DNA of 10,803 nucleotides. It comes from Acanthamoeba lenticulata (Eukaryota; Discosea; Longamoebia; Acanthamoebidae). The notes beneath the pieces are model-generated. The model ran no database searches. It worked only from the letters and a program-made list of their open reading frames with translations, and had not been told where the DNA came from. The first letter of the stretch is position 1, and each line of letters opens with the position of its first letter. The stretch covers positions 1 to 10,803 of the forward strand of contig NAVB01000389.1 of assembly GCA_002179805.1 (NCBI GenBank), given 5' to 3'. A program made the translations under genes and the position numbers. This document shows, piece by piece, positions 1-8,423 of the stretch.

Positions 1-3000
1 CGGCCAGTCTTTGCCAAAGGTGTAAGGGTTCGCCCGATGCCCCTTGACAAGGCATGCCTCAATTAGTCTTACCACCGGGCCCCCAACAAGGAGAACACGA
101 GTGGGTGGCTGCTTGCCTCCACGTTGTCCATCATCTCCGGGTCCACAAAGGAGGCCGCCACATGAGCCCACTCCATCCAGTTGGTTTCCTCATCCGGCTC
201 ATCGAAGTGAAACAGGCAACATTGCGCCAGGCCCTCGAGCGTTGCGGCCACAGCTGGCCTCTGCTGTCGCGCCAGCTCGTCACCGCCGCTGTCACGGTTG
301 GCGCACTGCAGCCAGCACAGTTGGCGCAGGAAGAAGCACATTAGCTTATTGGCCTGCCAGGTGCTCAGCTGTGGTTGTTGCCCGGCACCCTCCTTGTCCT
401 CTTCCTTGTGCTGCTGGACCAGCGGGAGGACCAGGTTGGGGAACCCGACCAACACGGCTGCCTTGGCCTCCTCCAAGCTCTTCATCATCGTTTCGGGTTG
501 GAATACCGAAGTCGCGTCGAGGAACAGGTCGCCGCTGCAGCGGAGCTCTACCGGCACGCGAGACGCATGGTGCACGCCCAGCAACATGATCGTCAAGCAC
601 AGCGAGGCCTCCGGTTGGTAGGAGATGCCGCGATACAAGTGGCTGATCAGGGTGTCGAGCAAGTCCAGCTTGAGCTCTTCCGCCAGCTTCCATGCCAGCT
701 TGCCTGTTATTGTCCGGCGTCATTGGCGCCAAGGTGAGGCAGATCAATAATCACACAACAAGTAGGATGAAGGATGGTGATGATGATGATGACGATGAAC
801 AGGGGCAGACACGCACCAAGGGCCCGCACGGCGTTGTTGTCCGTCCTCTCGTTGACATAGGGACCGGCGAAGAAGCTCGCCAGAATGGCCTCCAGCCTGG
901 GGACGAGGGGCCTAATGAGGTCGGGCTTCTTGTCTGCCAGATCGCCCATCAGCGCAAAGGCCGTCCCGCACTCTTTCTCCTGCACCACCGCCACCACCGC
1001 CAGCCATCATGCGCAGCACACCAACGATGCCATCACCATGAGCATGCATGCATCCATCCATAATGCTGAGTCAGATGCGCCTCCTTCCCCACCACGTACG
1101 GTGCTGAACTTGTCCAGCAAGCTCAACAGCGTCGTCTCCACAGGAATGGCCCTGGTCAACACGTCGAAGCACTGCGTCGCACCGTCTACGATGACGAGCT
1201 CGTCGAACAGAGCAAAGCAGCTTTCGGCCACTTGGCAAATCGCACCGCGGAGCGGCTTGCCCACGCCCAGACATTCGGTCACCGTGCGCGTCACAAGCTC
1301 GGCGAACCGCGCAAAGACTGGCGCAAAGGCCGCCTCCGCCTCGTCTGCCCCGAATGATAGCTCGCCACTGACGGCCGGCACCACCAACCGAGACGCCACG
1401 GTGGCCATGGTCGAGATCACGCACTCGATCTTCCCCAACGTGACTGCTTCGGCCTGCTGGAAGGCCCGGCCCTCCTTGGTGGCGTGGTGCAGCAGCAGGT
1501 GCTCGAGCAAGTCAACCAGGCAAGCCACGAGGCGGCCGTTCTGGTCGAGGTCGGTCAAGTGGTCTTTGGCCTCCTTGATCACCACATCGATGGCGTCGAG
1601 GAACGACATCTGGCAGTCGTGGTTCTGCTCCCGCCACCAGGCCCATCGTGCGATGTGATACACATATTGAGAAAATGAATGATCGTGGCCTTGGTGGTGA
1701 TGATGATGGCGGTAGTGATGGTGATGATTATGGAAGCGAGAGTCCACGTACGGGCAGACTGCCAAACGGCTCGGTGGTGAGATACTCCATCAGGCGTGGG
1801 ACCGTGCGTGGATTCACAGAGGCGATGCCTTGCTCCACCATCACCGCCAGCGCGGTCAAGGCCGCATGGCACACTTCATGATGCCGATCGCGCGCCAGCA
1901 GCAACACCGCGTCAAAGGCGGCCGCCAGGTCAAACAGGCTCTCGTTGTCGTTGATGATTGTCAGGCGCTGGGTCAGGCGACCGGCGGTCCAGGCCGCGAT
2001 GGCGCGCAACTTGACCTGCACACCCAAAAAAAGTAGAATAACATTAATATATATTTAGCAAAAAGAAGAAAGAGGGTAATGAGCGGACTGGACCTCAGGG
2101 GCGGTGAGCGACTGAATGACCAAGGCCAGCGCATCGCGGCACGACCTGAAGAATGACAAGCTGGCAGAGGGTGCAACCACACCCATGAGGAGCACAGCGC
2201 ACTCCCTGATCCATCCGTCATCCATCATCATCATCAGAGCAGCAGCAGCTCCGCCACTAGTGTTATGACCAGCAATGAGGAAGAGAAAGATTTGGGGGGG
2301 GGGAGCAGGAGAACCGTTGACGCCATGAACTGCCGCGCTTGGCCAAGTCAAGAGCGACACGTGAAACGTTCTCCAGCACTGCTTCCGCCGATTGCCGCAT
2401 CAGCATCTCAAGGCACTGGGTCGCAGTCAAGCGCAGGGTGGCCTCTTGTTGGGGAGTTTCAGCTTCTTCTTCTCCTTCTTCTTCCCCGTTCCCTTTTGTC
2501 TCCTGCGCTGGTTTGTTGCGCCGGGCCCTTGTGCTCAAACGCACTACCACGTCCGCGCACCAGCCCATCATCATCGTCATTACGCCAGAAAGGGACGTGT
2601 TGCGCGCACGGACGACGTACAAGCTTGGCGCGCCTTGGCCTGTTCGACGCGCAACCGCAGCTCGTGAGGCAAGGCCGACAGGTGCCGCTCGCTCTGGGCC
2701 AAGTGGGCCAACACGCAGTCGACCGCCAAGGCGCTGAGGGGCCGCACACCTTCCTCCTCAGGCAGCATCATGTTCGACGCCAGCGCGTCAATGGCTCTGT
2801 GTTCCGCCATATATCACATCACATCACATAGTCGCACGCATATGAGTAATGTTCATGGTCGGCAAAGAAAAAGAAGAAGAAGAAGAAGTGGTTGGAGAAA
2901 CATTTCGGATCATACCCTAGCAGGGTCTGTTGGGGGATCTTTGCCATGGCACCTCTGACAGCATAGGGAATCCAATGACCAATCCAATTGTAGAATAGCT

Positions 3001-4617
3001 CTACCGCCTTCAGCGCGATGGTCTCCTCTTCATCCTGCCCCACCACCACCGAAATATAAAAAAAAAAAATGTAAAATGAAGAAAAAAAACTGAATAAAGA
3101 AGACAAACCCGCATGAGACAAAAGAGCTGCTCGTAGGTGCTTGTTTCCGTATGAAGATCGAAGTTGGCCAAGGCTTGCAAGAGCCGAAGTCGGAGCCTGG
3201 TTGATGGCTCGCGTGTAGCTTGAGCCACCATTGCCTGGTTCGTTTCCGGAGAAAGAAGCGCTGAGACAAAGACATCCAAGCGAAAAGAGAAAAAAGACAA
3301 ACAAGAAGACAAGCCATAGAGAGGCCAACTAACACCAGGAATAAGAACAAGAATAAGAACACCAATCATCATACCGGGATAATTGTTTTCGTGTACAACC
3401 TGCTGCAGGTCTTGGTCACAGCTTTGATGGTTTTCACCATCAGATAGCGCACTTGCTCCATTTCATGTCCAAATAATTCCACTCGCAACAGCTCACTCAT
3501 GCCCACCTGTTTGTGTTCATTTCATGGCGTTTTATGTCCCTCTTGTCGCTCCCACAATGGGCATATATTGGAGGGGGGGGGGTTGCTGTACGTCAAATGG
3601 ATCTTGCTGGAACGCGAGTCCCTTCAAAACAGCAGTGATGAACTTGAGCCCAGCTGCACAATTCAGCCCCCCAAACATTGATCAGTCAAGCACACAGAAA
3701 ATACTTCCGGAGGGTGAGAGAAAGCGAACCACAAATGACGTCCGTGTCTTGTTGATCAAGCAGCGGCTCCACGAGCTTCATCATTCTTGCTACCGCCTCT
3801 GTTTCATGCGTGCCAGAAACATGGACACAAAAAGTCAAGTTAACCAACTCAACGACCAGTTGACGATTGAACAATCCAATGCTGCAGCACCCAAGAGCTG
3901 GTGAATGCCCACTGGCACCACATCCGTGGTGAGCCGAGCGAACCAGCGGCCGACAACACGAAGCAGCAGCAGCCCCGAGGCTCGTCGTTGATCCTTTGTT
4001 GTTGCTGTTGTTGTTGAAGCTGGCGAGTGTACGCCATCGTAGTTGTCGCGTCCTCCAAGCGAAGGCTGCTGCTGCTGCGTGGCGTGGTCGGCCAGTAACA
4101 GCTGGCACGCTTGGCGCACGCTCCGCTCGATGGTCGTCATGCGCTCGAGGGTGATTGGCGACGAGAACACGGGCTTGGCTTTGCAAGTGGCGAGACCGCG
4201 CGCCACAGCGAGCCACAGCTCGGACATGACCGGACGCGGCGCTTGCGCACTGGTTGCGACGGGTGTGGTGTATGCTGATGGGAGGGAACCAGGCTCGTCG
4301 TTGTCAACGTTGGAAGCGGCGGTGACGTCAATGAGCCACCAAAAGAGCAACTCGAGCGCAGCATCCACGCTCTGCCTCTGCCCCCCCTCCCCCGAATCCC
4401 CAAAAACACATCCTCTTTCATTGCTCGGCTCCCTAGTTCACAGATTGGAGGGGAAGGGGGTGGAGAACGGACGTACCATGGTGATTGCCCCGTGCTGGAG
4501 GAGCGTGGCTTCGAGGGCTGGCTGTAGCGCGTTGTCATTGGTGTTGTTTTTGCATTTGCCCACTAGTTCCAGCAGCTCCGCAATGGTAAGCACCTGCTGG
4601 GGCTGCTGTGCCTCCAT
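1..4617 (-). CDS. HEAT/ARM-repeat protein, importin-beta (karyopherin)-like; 3' end outside window
   Basis: Split gene read on the minus strand. Exons, high to low: 4617-4477, 4377-3849, 3798-3733, 3653-3592, 3506-3375, 3260-3109, 3034-2916, 2796-2621 (or 2610), 2442-2315, 2145-2094, 2015-1752, 1624-1100, 979-817, 703-73. A good donor (GTAAGA) follows at 72, so the gene leaves the window. Most introns have GT(A/G)xGT donors and CAG acceptors, and the phases agree except around 3375-3260 and 2621-2442. The ATG at 4617 follows an in-frame TAA at 4629-4627. About 1046 residues are visible, almost all amphipathic helices in HEAT-like pairs, for example the stretch reading AVELFYNWIGHWIPYAV and then AIDALASNM / ALAVDCVLAHL in exons 7-8, and DNNAVRALGKLAWKLAEEL across exons 13-14. 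This helix pattern resembles the importin-13/transportin-3 branch of nuclear transport receptors, which carry cargo through nuclear pores under Ran control. The N-terminus does not look like a typical Ran-binding N-terminus, so another large HEAT scaffold is possible. Gene structure is fairly sure; function is inferred. Confidence 0.75.
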
Positions 4618-4726
4618 TTTTGTTGTTTAAGAAAATATTGGATTAAGGCCCAGGATTAAGGCCCTGCTGGCCTCTCCTTTATCGGGCCCAAAAGCTTTCG
4701 GGGATCACGTGCTCTTTCGGTCGGGC
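4618..4726 (-). promoter_or_regulatory. Probable promoter of the HEAT gene, with repeated GGCC-centred motifs
   Basis: This gap lies between the stop of the CBS gene and the start of the HEAT gene, both on the minus strand, so it must hold the end of one transcript and the promoter of the other. It contains a 13-bp tandem duplication, GGATTAAGGCCC(A/T), at 4640-4652 and 4653-4665. The motif TCGGGCC(C/T)A occurs at 4682-4690 and 4721-4729, and again at 4741-4749 inside the last codons of the CBS gene. A palindromic E-box, CACGTG, sits at 4706-4711. Read toward the HEAT gene, the motifs become (T/A)(G/A)GGCC... in five copies. Repeated short motifs in so small a gap suggest transcription-factor binding sites; no factor can be named. 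Confidence 0.45.
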
Positions 4727-5254
4727 CTAAGTTTTAATTTTCGGGCCCATGTCATGGACCGACAAGCACAATGTGAAAGTTCGTCCCCAGATACTGCAGG
4801 CCTTGCAAATGGTGGTTTCGGCTGCACGAAGGTGGGCTTCGTGCAGGCCAAGCGCTTGCTGGTCGATTACGCGGAGCATGTCGGTGAGCGTGACGGCTGC
4901 GACAGGCCGTTGCATGGCGTCCGTGCACCACAGGCGATGCATGCCGTGGTCGACGAGCCGGTCGATGGCAGTGCCAAACGTGGTCGAGCTCGAGCACATT
5001 ACCGGCACGTCCTGTGGCACCCGCTCGCGCAGGAAGCGGTGCACGGGCAGCAACAGCGAGCCCAGGTCGGCCGCCAGGCCGCACAGGTCGCTCATGGACA
5101 GGTTGCCCTGAAGCACGCCCGCGTCGTCGACCACAGCCATGGCCGAGACCTTGTGCTCGAGCATCTGATGGAAGCCATAGAAGGTGCGCGCCATCACGTT
5201 GACCGTCAGCGGCCGTGCCGACCGCACAGGCTGATGCAGTCCGAGCTCGGCCAT
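4727..5254 (-). CDS. Tandem CBS-domain (Bateman module) protein, 5' end probably incomplete
   Basis: The open frame gives 175 residues ending in a TAG at 4729-4727. Residues about 16-76 form one CBS domain (MLEHKVSAMAVVDDAGVLQG, then an LSMSDL strand-helix). Residues about 83-130 form a second (TFGTAIDRLVDHGMHRLW, then VAAVTLTDMLRVI). This pairing is typical of Bateman modules, which bind adenine nucleotides or S-adenosylmethionine and act as regulatory sensors; the second half resembles the C-terminal pair of AMPK-gamma/SNF4-type proteins. An in-frame TAG lies 9 bases before the ATG at 5254. However, the same frame is open further up and could be joined by a phase-0 intron with donor GTGTGTAC near 5324 and an acceptor ending CATAG at 5261. 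The protein may therefore be longer and carry a first CBS pair. The enzyme it regulates cannot be told from the window. Confidence 0.7.
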   Translation of the reverse strand: MAELGLHQPVRSARPLTVNVMARTFYGFHQMLEHKVSAMAVVDDAGVLQGNLSMSDLCGLAADLGSLLLPVHRFLRERVPQDVPVMCSSSTTFGTAIDRLVDHGMHRLWCTDAMQRPVAAVTLTDMLRVIDQQALGLHEAHLRAAETTICKACSIWGRTFTLCLSVHDMGPKIKT

Positions 5255-5822
5255 GGTCAGCTATGCCGAGAGCCGCTCCGGAAACCAACCCTCGGCAGGT
5301 ACCCAGCTCGTTGCGGTACACACCGCCGCCGGCTCGGCCTGCAGCTCCGGAAACCTTCGCGAGTACGACATACGAAGCGCGCAGACCGGTCGATTACAGT
5401 TGCAATTATCCACAGTCGACGACCTCTTCCCGGTGCCAAGATTTTCAATATGTATACCAACAACAACAACAAGCATTTCCTTCTGAGGACAATGTCTTTC
5501 TTTGACAATGGGACTCTTTCATGGCTTAATGCCTAACGCAACCCAGGGTCCAAAAAGCAACAATGAAGGGCTGATGTTACACTGTGTTGTGGCTATCACT
5601 TGAATATGGAAAGTACTCTCTCCATGGATGATGCAAATAACCTCTCCCATGTTGATGACACTGATGGGTTGGATTCCCACCCTGTGCATGCCACACATCT
5701 CTATCTTGGCCATTGGATGTGCTTGTGTTGCCATAGCTTTTGGACAAGGTTCACGAAGTTGTGGTGCGCCAAAGATGACAACAGAGGCACCACGAGGCGC
5801 AAGGTCAGGTGTCGATGGCGTT

Positions 5823-5912
5823 GACACTCTGCGTGTCGCTGAGGGGCTCGATATAGCACAGCACCTGCAAGGTCAGTTTGTTGGGCAGCACCACTTCAAA
5901 GCTGTCTGTCAT
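5823..5912 (-). CDS. Possible first exon of an F-box-like protein (fragment)
   Basis: An ATG at 5912 opens a short frame that reaches a TGA at about 5813. Its residues 7-22 (VVLPNKLTLQVLCYIE) fit the start of an F-box, LPxELxxxILxYL, the helix pair that binds Skp1 in SCF ubiquitin ligases. The purine-rich sequence upstream looks like a leader, with a CCAAT box and a TATA-like palindrome beyond it (6054-6072). No matching downstream exon with leucine-rich, WD40 or other substrate-binding repeats was found before the CBS frame. It could be a genuine first exon, a gene relic or chance. An F-box/CBS fusion with the next gene is possible but unsupported. Confidence 0.25.
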
Positions 5913-6053
5913 GTTTTCTTTCCTCTTCTCTTGTGGTTGTGTTGCATTCTTGCTACTCTTCCTGTTTCTGCTTGTTTCTCTTCCCTTTCCTCTCTTCCTC
6001 TAAATGCAATACATGTTTTCTTCGAACTAGCCTATCAGCTTGCGGCGCAAATT

Positions 6054-6072
6054 ATTGGCCTTTTTAAAAAGG
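6054..6072. promoter_or_regulatory. CCAAT box plus TATA-like palindrome
   Basis: The perfect 14-bp palindrome CCTTTTTAAAAAGG (6059-6072) overlaps a minus-strand GGCCAAT (6060-6054). It lies about 150 bp before the minus-strand ATG at 5912 and about 220 bp before the Kelch ATG on the plus strand, so it could serve either direction. The call rests on motif shape and position only. Confidence 0.3.
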
Positions 6073-6291
6073 GCGGTTAATAATTTTGTTTTTTAATTTC
6101 ATTTGCCAGAAAGTGCGCGGTGCCAAGACAATCCTATAGGATGCAAGCTTATTACTGTTATTGGAAAGCTGGCCCTAGTAACACAGAAGTGTGACTGTGG
6201 TATAGACCTGGTGGGTTAAAACCAAGTTCCAACGGTGATCGCAACTAAATCAATTCACCGGTGCAAGGGTCCGTCTCTCTTGGCTAAAACG

Positions 6292-8101
6292 ATGTACATC
6301 GCCAACGCTTTGTTCTTCTTCTTGCTTGTGGTCGTGGCGGTGAGGCCCACCAGCGGGCAGAGCTTCTCGCTCACCACACGCACGCATTCGCTCTCACAAA
6401 GCCGAGCCAGATTGGCGGCTGTCGCTGTAGGAAGCCTTGCCCTCTTCGCTGGCGGCAGGACCAACAGTTCGGACTCGTCAGCAACGGCCGTGGTGGACAT
6501 TTACAACGCAGCCAACGATTCGTGGACAACTGCTCTTCTCTCCGAGCCCCGTTCACTTGTTGCGGCTGCCTCGGTCGGCAGCCTCGCCTTGTTCGCGGGG
6601 GGTATGCGAAGTAACGGCACCCCCTCGGCAGTGGTGGACATCTACAACGCCACCGCCGACTCCTGGTCCAACGCCACTCTATCTCAAGCGCGTGCCTTTA
6701 TCGCTGCCACCACGGTGGGCAACTTGGTCTTCTTTGCTGGCGGTGAGTGGAACTCGAGCGCCGTGGCCGAAGTTCGCTATGATGCGGTGGACATCTTTGA
6801 CGCGAGCAACAACTCATGGTCAACGGCCAAGCTGAGTCTCTCGCGCACCAACATCGCAGCCGCGACCGTTGGTGGTCTGGCCATCTTCGCCTTTGGGCCT
6901 CATGTGACCCCCACTGGCGCGTTGGACTTTTTCAACGCCAGCAACCACTCGTGGACAGCGAGTACGTCGGCATACGTTGGACGGTATAATACCAGGGGCC
7001 TGACGGTTGGGGGTGTGGCGCTGTTCATCGGCGGGACGTCCGACGCTGGAACACGCCTCTCTGACGTGGTGGCCTACAACGCGACGAGTGGCAAGTGGTC
7101 AAGAACACAACCGCTCAGCCCGGCACGTGATTCGGTGGGAGTGGCTGCGGTGGGCACTGTTGGTCTGGCGGCCGGAGGGCGGGATTCAGCCTTGGCCCCG
7201 ACCGCCAATGTGGACATCTACTTTGCCAACAACAACTCGTGGTCGACCACGAAGCCACTGAGCGAGGAGCGAATAGGAGCGGCCGGCGTGTCAGTGGGCA
7301 ATGTTGCCCTTTTCGCCGGAGGGTCCACCACAAGCGGTTCCAATACATCGGCGACCGTGGACATCTACACCTATGTCCTTACCCCAAGCGCCAGCCCGAG
7401 CGTCAGTCCAAGTGCCAGTCCAACTTCGAGTCCAAGCAGCAGCCCCAGTCCTAGTCCAACCTCCAGCCCGAGCGTCAGTCCAAGCAGTAGCCCAAGTGCC
7501 ACTCCATCACCGAGCCCCAACCAAATGCCGAGCCTGCAGATCAACAGTAGCAACAGCAGCACCACCGGTTTTGATGTATTGCTCGTTCCCAAAGGTACAT
7601 TATATACGCTCACGTTTTCCGTTCTTTCACTTTCCTTGGAAGCCTGTGCCGTGCGTTAACTCTGAAACAACACCACCACCAGACCACGAGGGCCTGTTGA
7701 GCCCGCGCGAGGCCGTGGGGATGGACTTTAGCGGCATAATCAAGGAAATTGACCCAAATGGATCAGTGGTGCAGGTCGGTTCTGCCAACAGCAGTGCGTT
7801 TCACGCCCCCGCTCCCTCTTCGCAACAATCTGCAGATGGTATAAGGGAGAAAAGGCTGACGTGGAGGGCAGGCTGGGGCTGGGTGGAAGTGAACTCGAGC
7901 ATGACGCTCATCAACGCCTCCAAGTCCTACCTCTTCTCCGCGGCCCTCACGATATCTGATCCTCACACCACCAACAGCAACGAAACCGCACTGACGTCGG
8001 CGATCGAGGTGCAGTTCTACCTGTTTCGAGAGAAGACCACCGTCCTCCTTGGAGACAACATCACGCTCCTTGTGGAGCCCGCCTTCACCAAGTTCTCTTA
8101 G
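6292..8101 (+). CDS. Secreted Kelch beta-propeller protein with Ser/Pro linker, 3'-truncated at telomeric repeats
   Basis: There are two exons, 6292-7594 and 7683-8101. The intron at 7595-7682 has donor GTACAT and acceptor CACCAG and joins in frame, giving 573 residues. The ATG at 6292 was chosen because it begins a clean signal peptide (ALFFFLLVVVAV, residues 6-17, likely cut near residue 22). Residues 41-363 hold six full Kelch-type repeats and a seventh partial one, each with VGxLALFAGG, a VDIYNAxNNSW strand and an LSxAR turn, so one six- or seven-bladed propeller. A Ser/Pro/Thr-rich linker spans residues 364-413. A beta-rich domain with several N-glycosylation sequons follows. The protein is probably extracellular and glycosylated, binding proteins or glycans. 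The frame stops at a TAG made by the first TTAGGG repeat, with no membrane anchor, so the original C-terminus was probably lost. Exon structure and fold are well supported; the ligand is unknown. Confidence 0.85.
7377..7525 (+). repeat. In-frame minisatellite coding the Ser/Pro linker
   Basis: Degenerate units of the type AGTCCAAGC / AGCCCGAGCGTC repeat through the linker. They encode alternating SP, SPS, SPT and SPSV units. Such tracts are usually extended, O-glycosylated spacers between domains and vary in length by slippage. Confidence 0.7.
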
Positions 8102-8121
8102 GGTTAGGGTTAGGGTTAGGG
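8098..8121 (+). repeat. Interstitial telomeric repeat, (TTAGGG)4
   Basis: Four perfect head-to-tail TTAGGG units are followed by TTT and then unrelated sequence. The G-rich strand runs left to right, the orientation expected if the sequence to the left were the end of a chromosome arm. The first unit supplies the stop codon of the Kelch gene (8099-8101). Confidence 0.95.
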
Positions 8122-8200
8122 TTTCAGCCAAGGGCTTGAACAAGGGCGAACCCCAGTCATTTTGGCCAGGACGAACGTTTGGCGAACTCTTGTACATTGT

Positions 8201-8226
8201 GGATGTGTGTGTGTGGTGTGTGTGTG
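8201..8226 (+). repeat. (GT)n microsatellite
   Basis: A nearly pure GT/TG run with one interruption leads directly into the first hairpin arm. GT tracts are common in subtelomeric DNA. Confidence 0.8.
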
Positions 8227-8243
8227 CGCGCAAGCGCACACAC
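8220..8243 (+). repeat. Perfect 10-bp hairpin with GCAA loop
   Basis: The left arm GTGTGTGCGC (8220-8229) and right arm GCGCACACAC (8234-8243) are exact inverse complements around GCAA, a GNRA-type tetraloop if transcribed. The core is repeated about 100 bp downstream. Confidence 0.85.
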
Positions 8244-8294
8244 TATCAGCTGTGTTAATCAAGTGGACAGCACGCACATTCTATGGCTGGTCGT

Positions 8295-8326
8295 GGCCTG
8301 TGAGTGACTGGACAGGCCTGTGAGTG
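8295..8326 (+). repeat. Direct repeat GGCCTGTGAGTG, two copies
   Basis: Exact 12-bp copies lie at 8295-8306 and 8315-8326, 20 bp apart. The second leads straight into the second hairpin. Confidence 0.8.
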
Positions 8327-8327
8327 T

Positions 8328-8345
8328 GTGCGCGCAAGCGCGCAC
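8328..8345 (+). repeat. Second hairpin, 8-bp arms around AA
   Basis: The arms GTGCGCGC (8328-8335) and GCGCGCAC (8338-8345) are exact inverse complements. It shares the core GTGTGCGCGCAAGCGC with the hairpin at 8220-8243, so the two are copies of one motif. Confidence 0.8.
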
Positions 8346-8423
8346 CGTTTCGTGAAACTTTTTTCTGTTTAATTAATAAAATGGGTTTATTTTTGTGCTC
8401 GCCAACAGCCAACAGAACACAAA

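Larger units (their letters stand above)
5255..6291. other. Intergenic or weakly coding stretch between the CBS and Kelch genes
   Basis: No frame here has a recognisable domain or the GC-rich codon pattern of the neighbours. The part next to 5254 may hold a 5' exon of the CBS gene. A possible F-box-like exon begins at 5912 on the minus strand. The part 5913-6030 is purine-rich on the minus strand, like a 5' leader. Perfect palindromes occur at 6059-6072 (CCTTTTTAAAAAGG) and 6131-6142 (ATCCTATAGGAT). A GGCCAAT box on the minus strand lies at 6054-6060. The stretch could hold a divergent promoter for a minus-strand gene and the Kelch gene. Confidence 0.4.
8122..8423. other. Non-coding leader between telomeric repeats and the recombinase gene
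   Basis: No gene is seen here. The segment holds a GT-rich tract, two related hairpins, a 12-bp direct repeat with a 20-bp period, and an AT-rich promoter-like part (8359-8395, including TTAATTAATAAAA) just before the recombinase start. If the recombinase belongs to a mobile element, this would be its left terminal region. Confidence 0.6.

Noticed and set aside
44..2737. Long plus-strand frames opposite the HEAT gene (44-589, 885-1658, 2265-2831)
   Set aside because: They are antisense to exons whose spliced phases agree over more than 10 junctions; their protein is low in complexity and has no domain.
5640..5700. tRNA-like TTGGATTCCCACCC stretch
   Set aside because: No acceptor stem, D arm or anticodon arm can be built around it.
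5519..5827. 102-residue minus-strand frame and overlapping plus-strand frames at 5600-6080
   Set aside because: They begin at non-ATG codons or have no domain, and codon composition differs from neighbouring genes; no convincing splice link was found.
6235..6291. Upstream extension of the Kelch frame from a GTG
   Set aside because: A eukaryotic gene should start at ATG, and the ATG at 6292 gives a clean signal peptide.
7371..7613. Minus-strand frame rich in Leu and Gly
   Set aside because: It is the mirror of the Ser/Pro minisatellite linker, and its repeats follow from that.
7763..8258. Frames crossing the telomeric repeats on both strands (LRVRVRV / LTLTLTL)
   Set aside because: A hexamer repeat gives dipeptide repeats in open frames; the rest has no support as coding sequence.
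8295..8345. CRISPR-like repeat array
   Set aside because: There are only two short copies, spacer length is wrong, and the window is eukaryotic.
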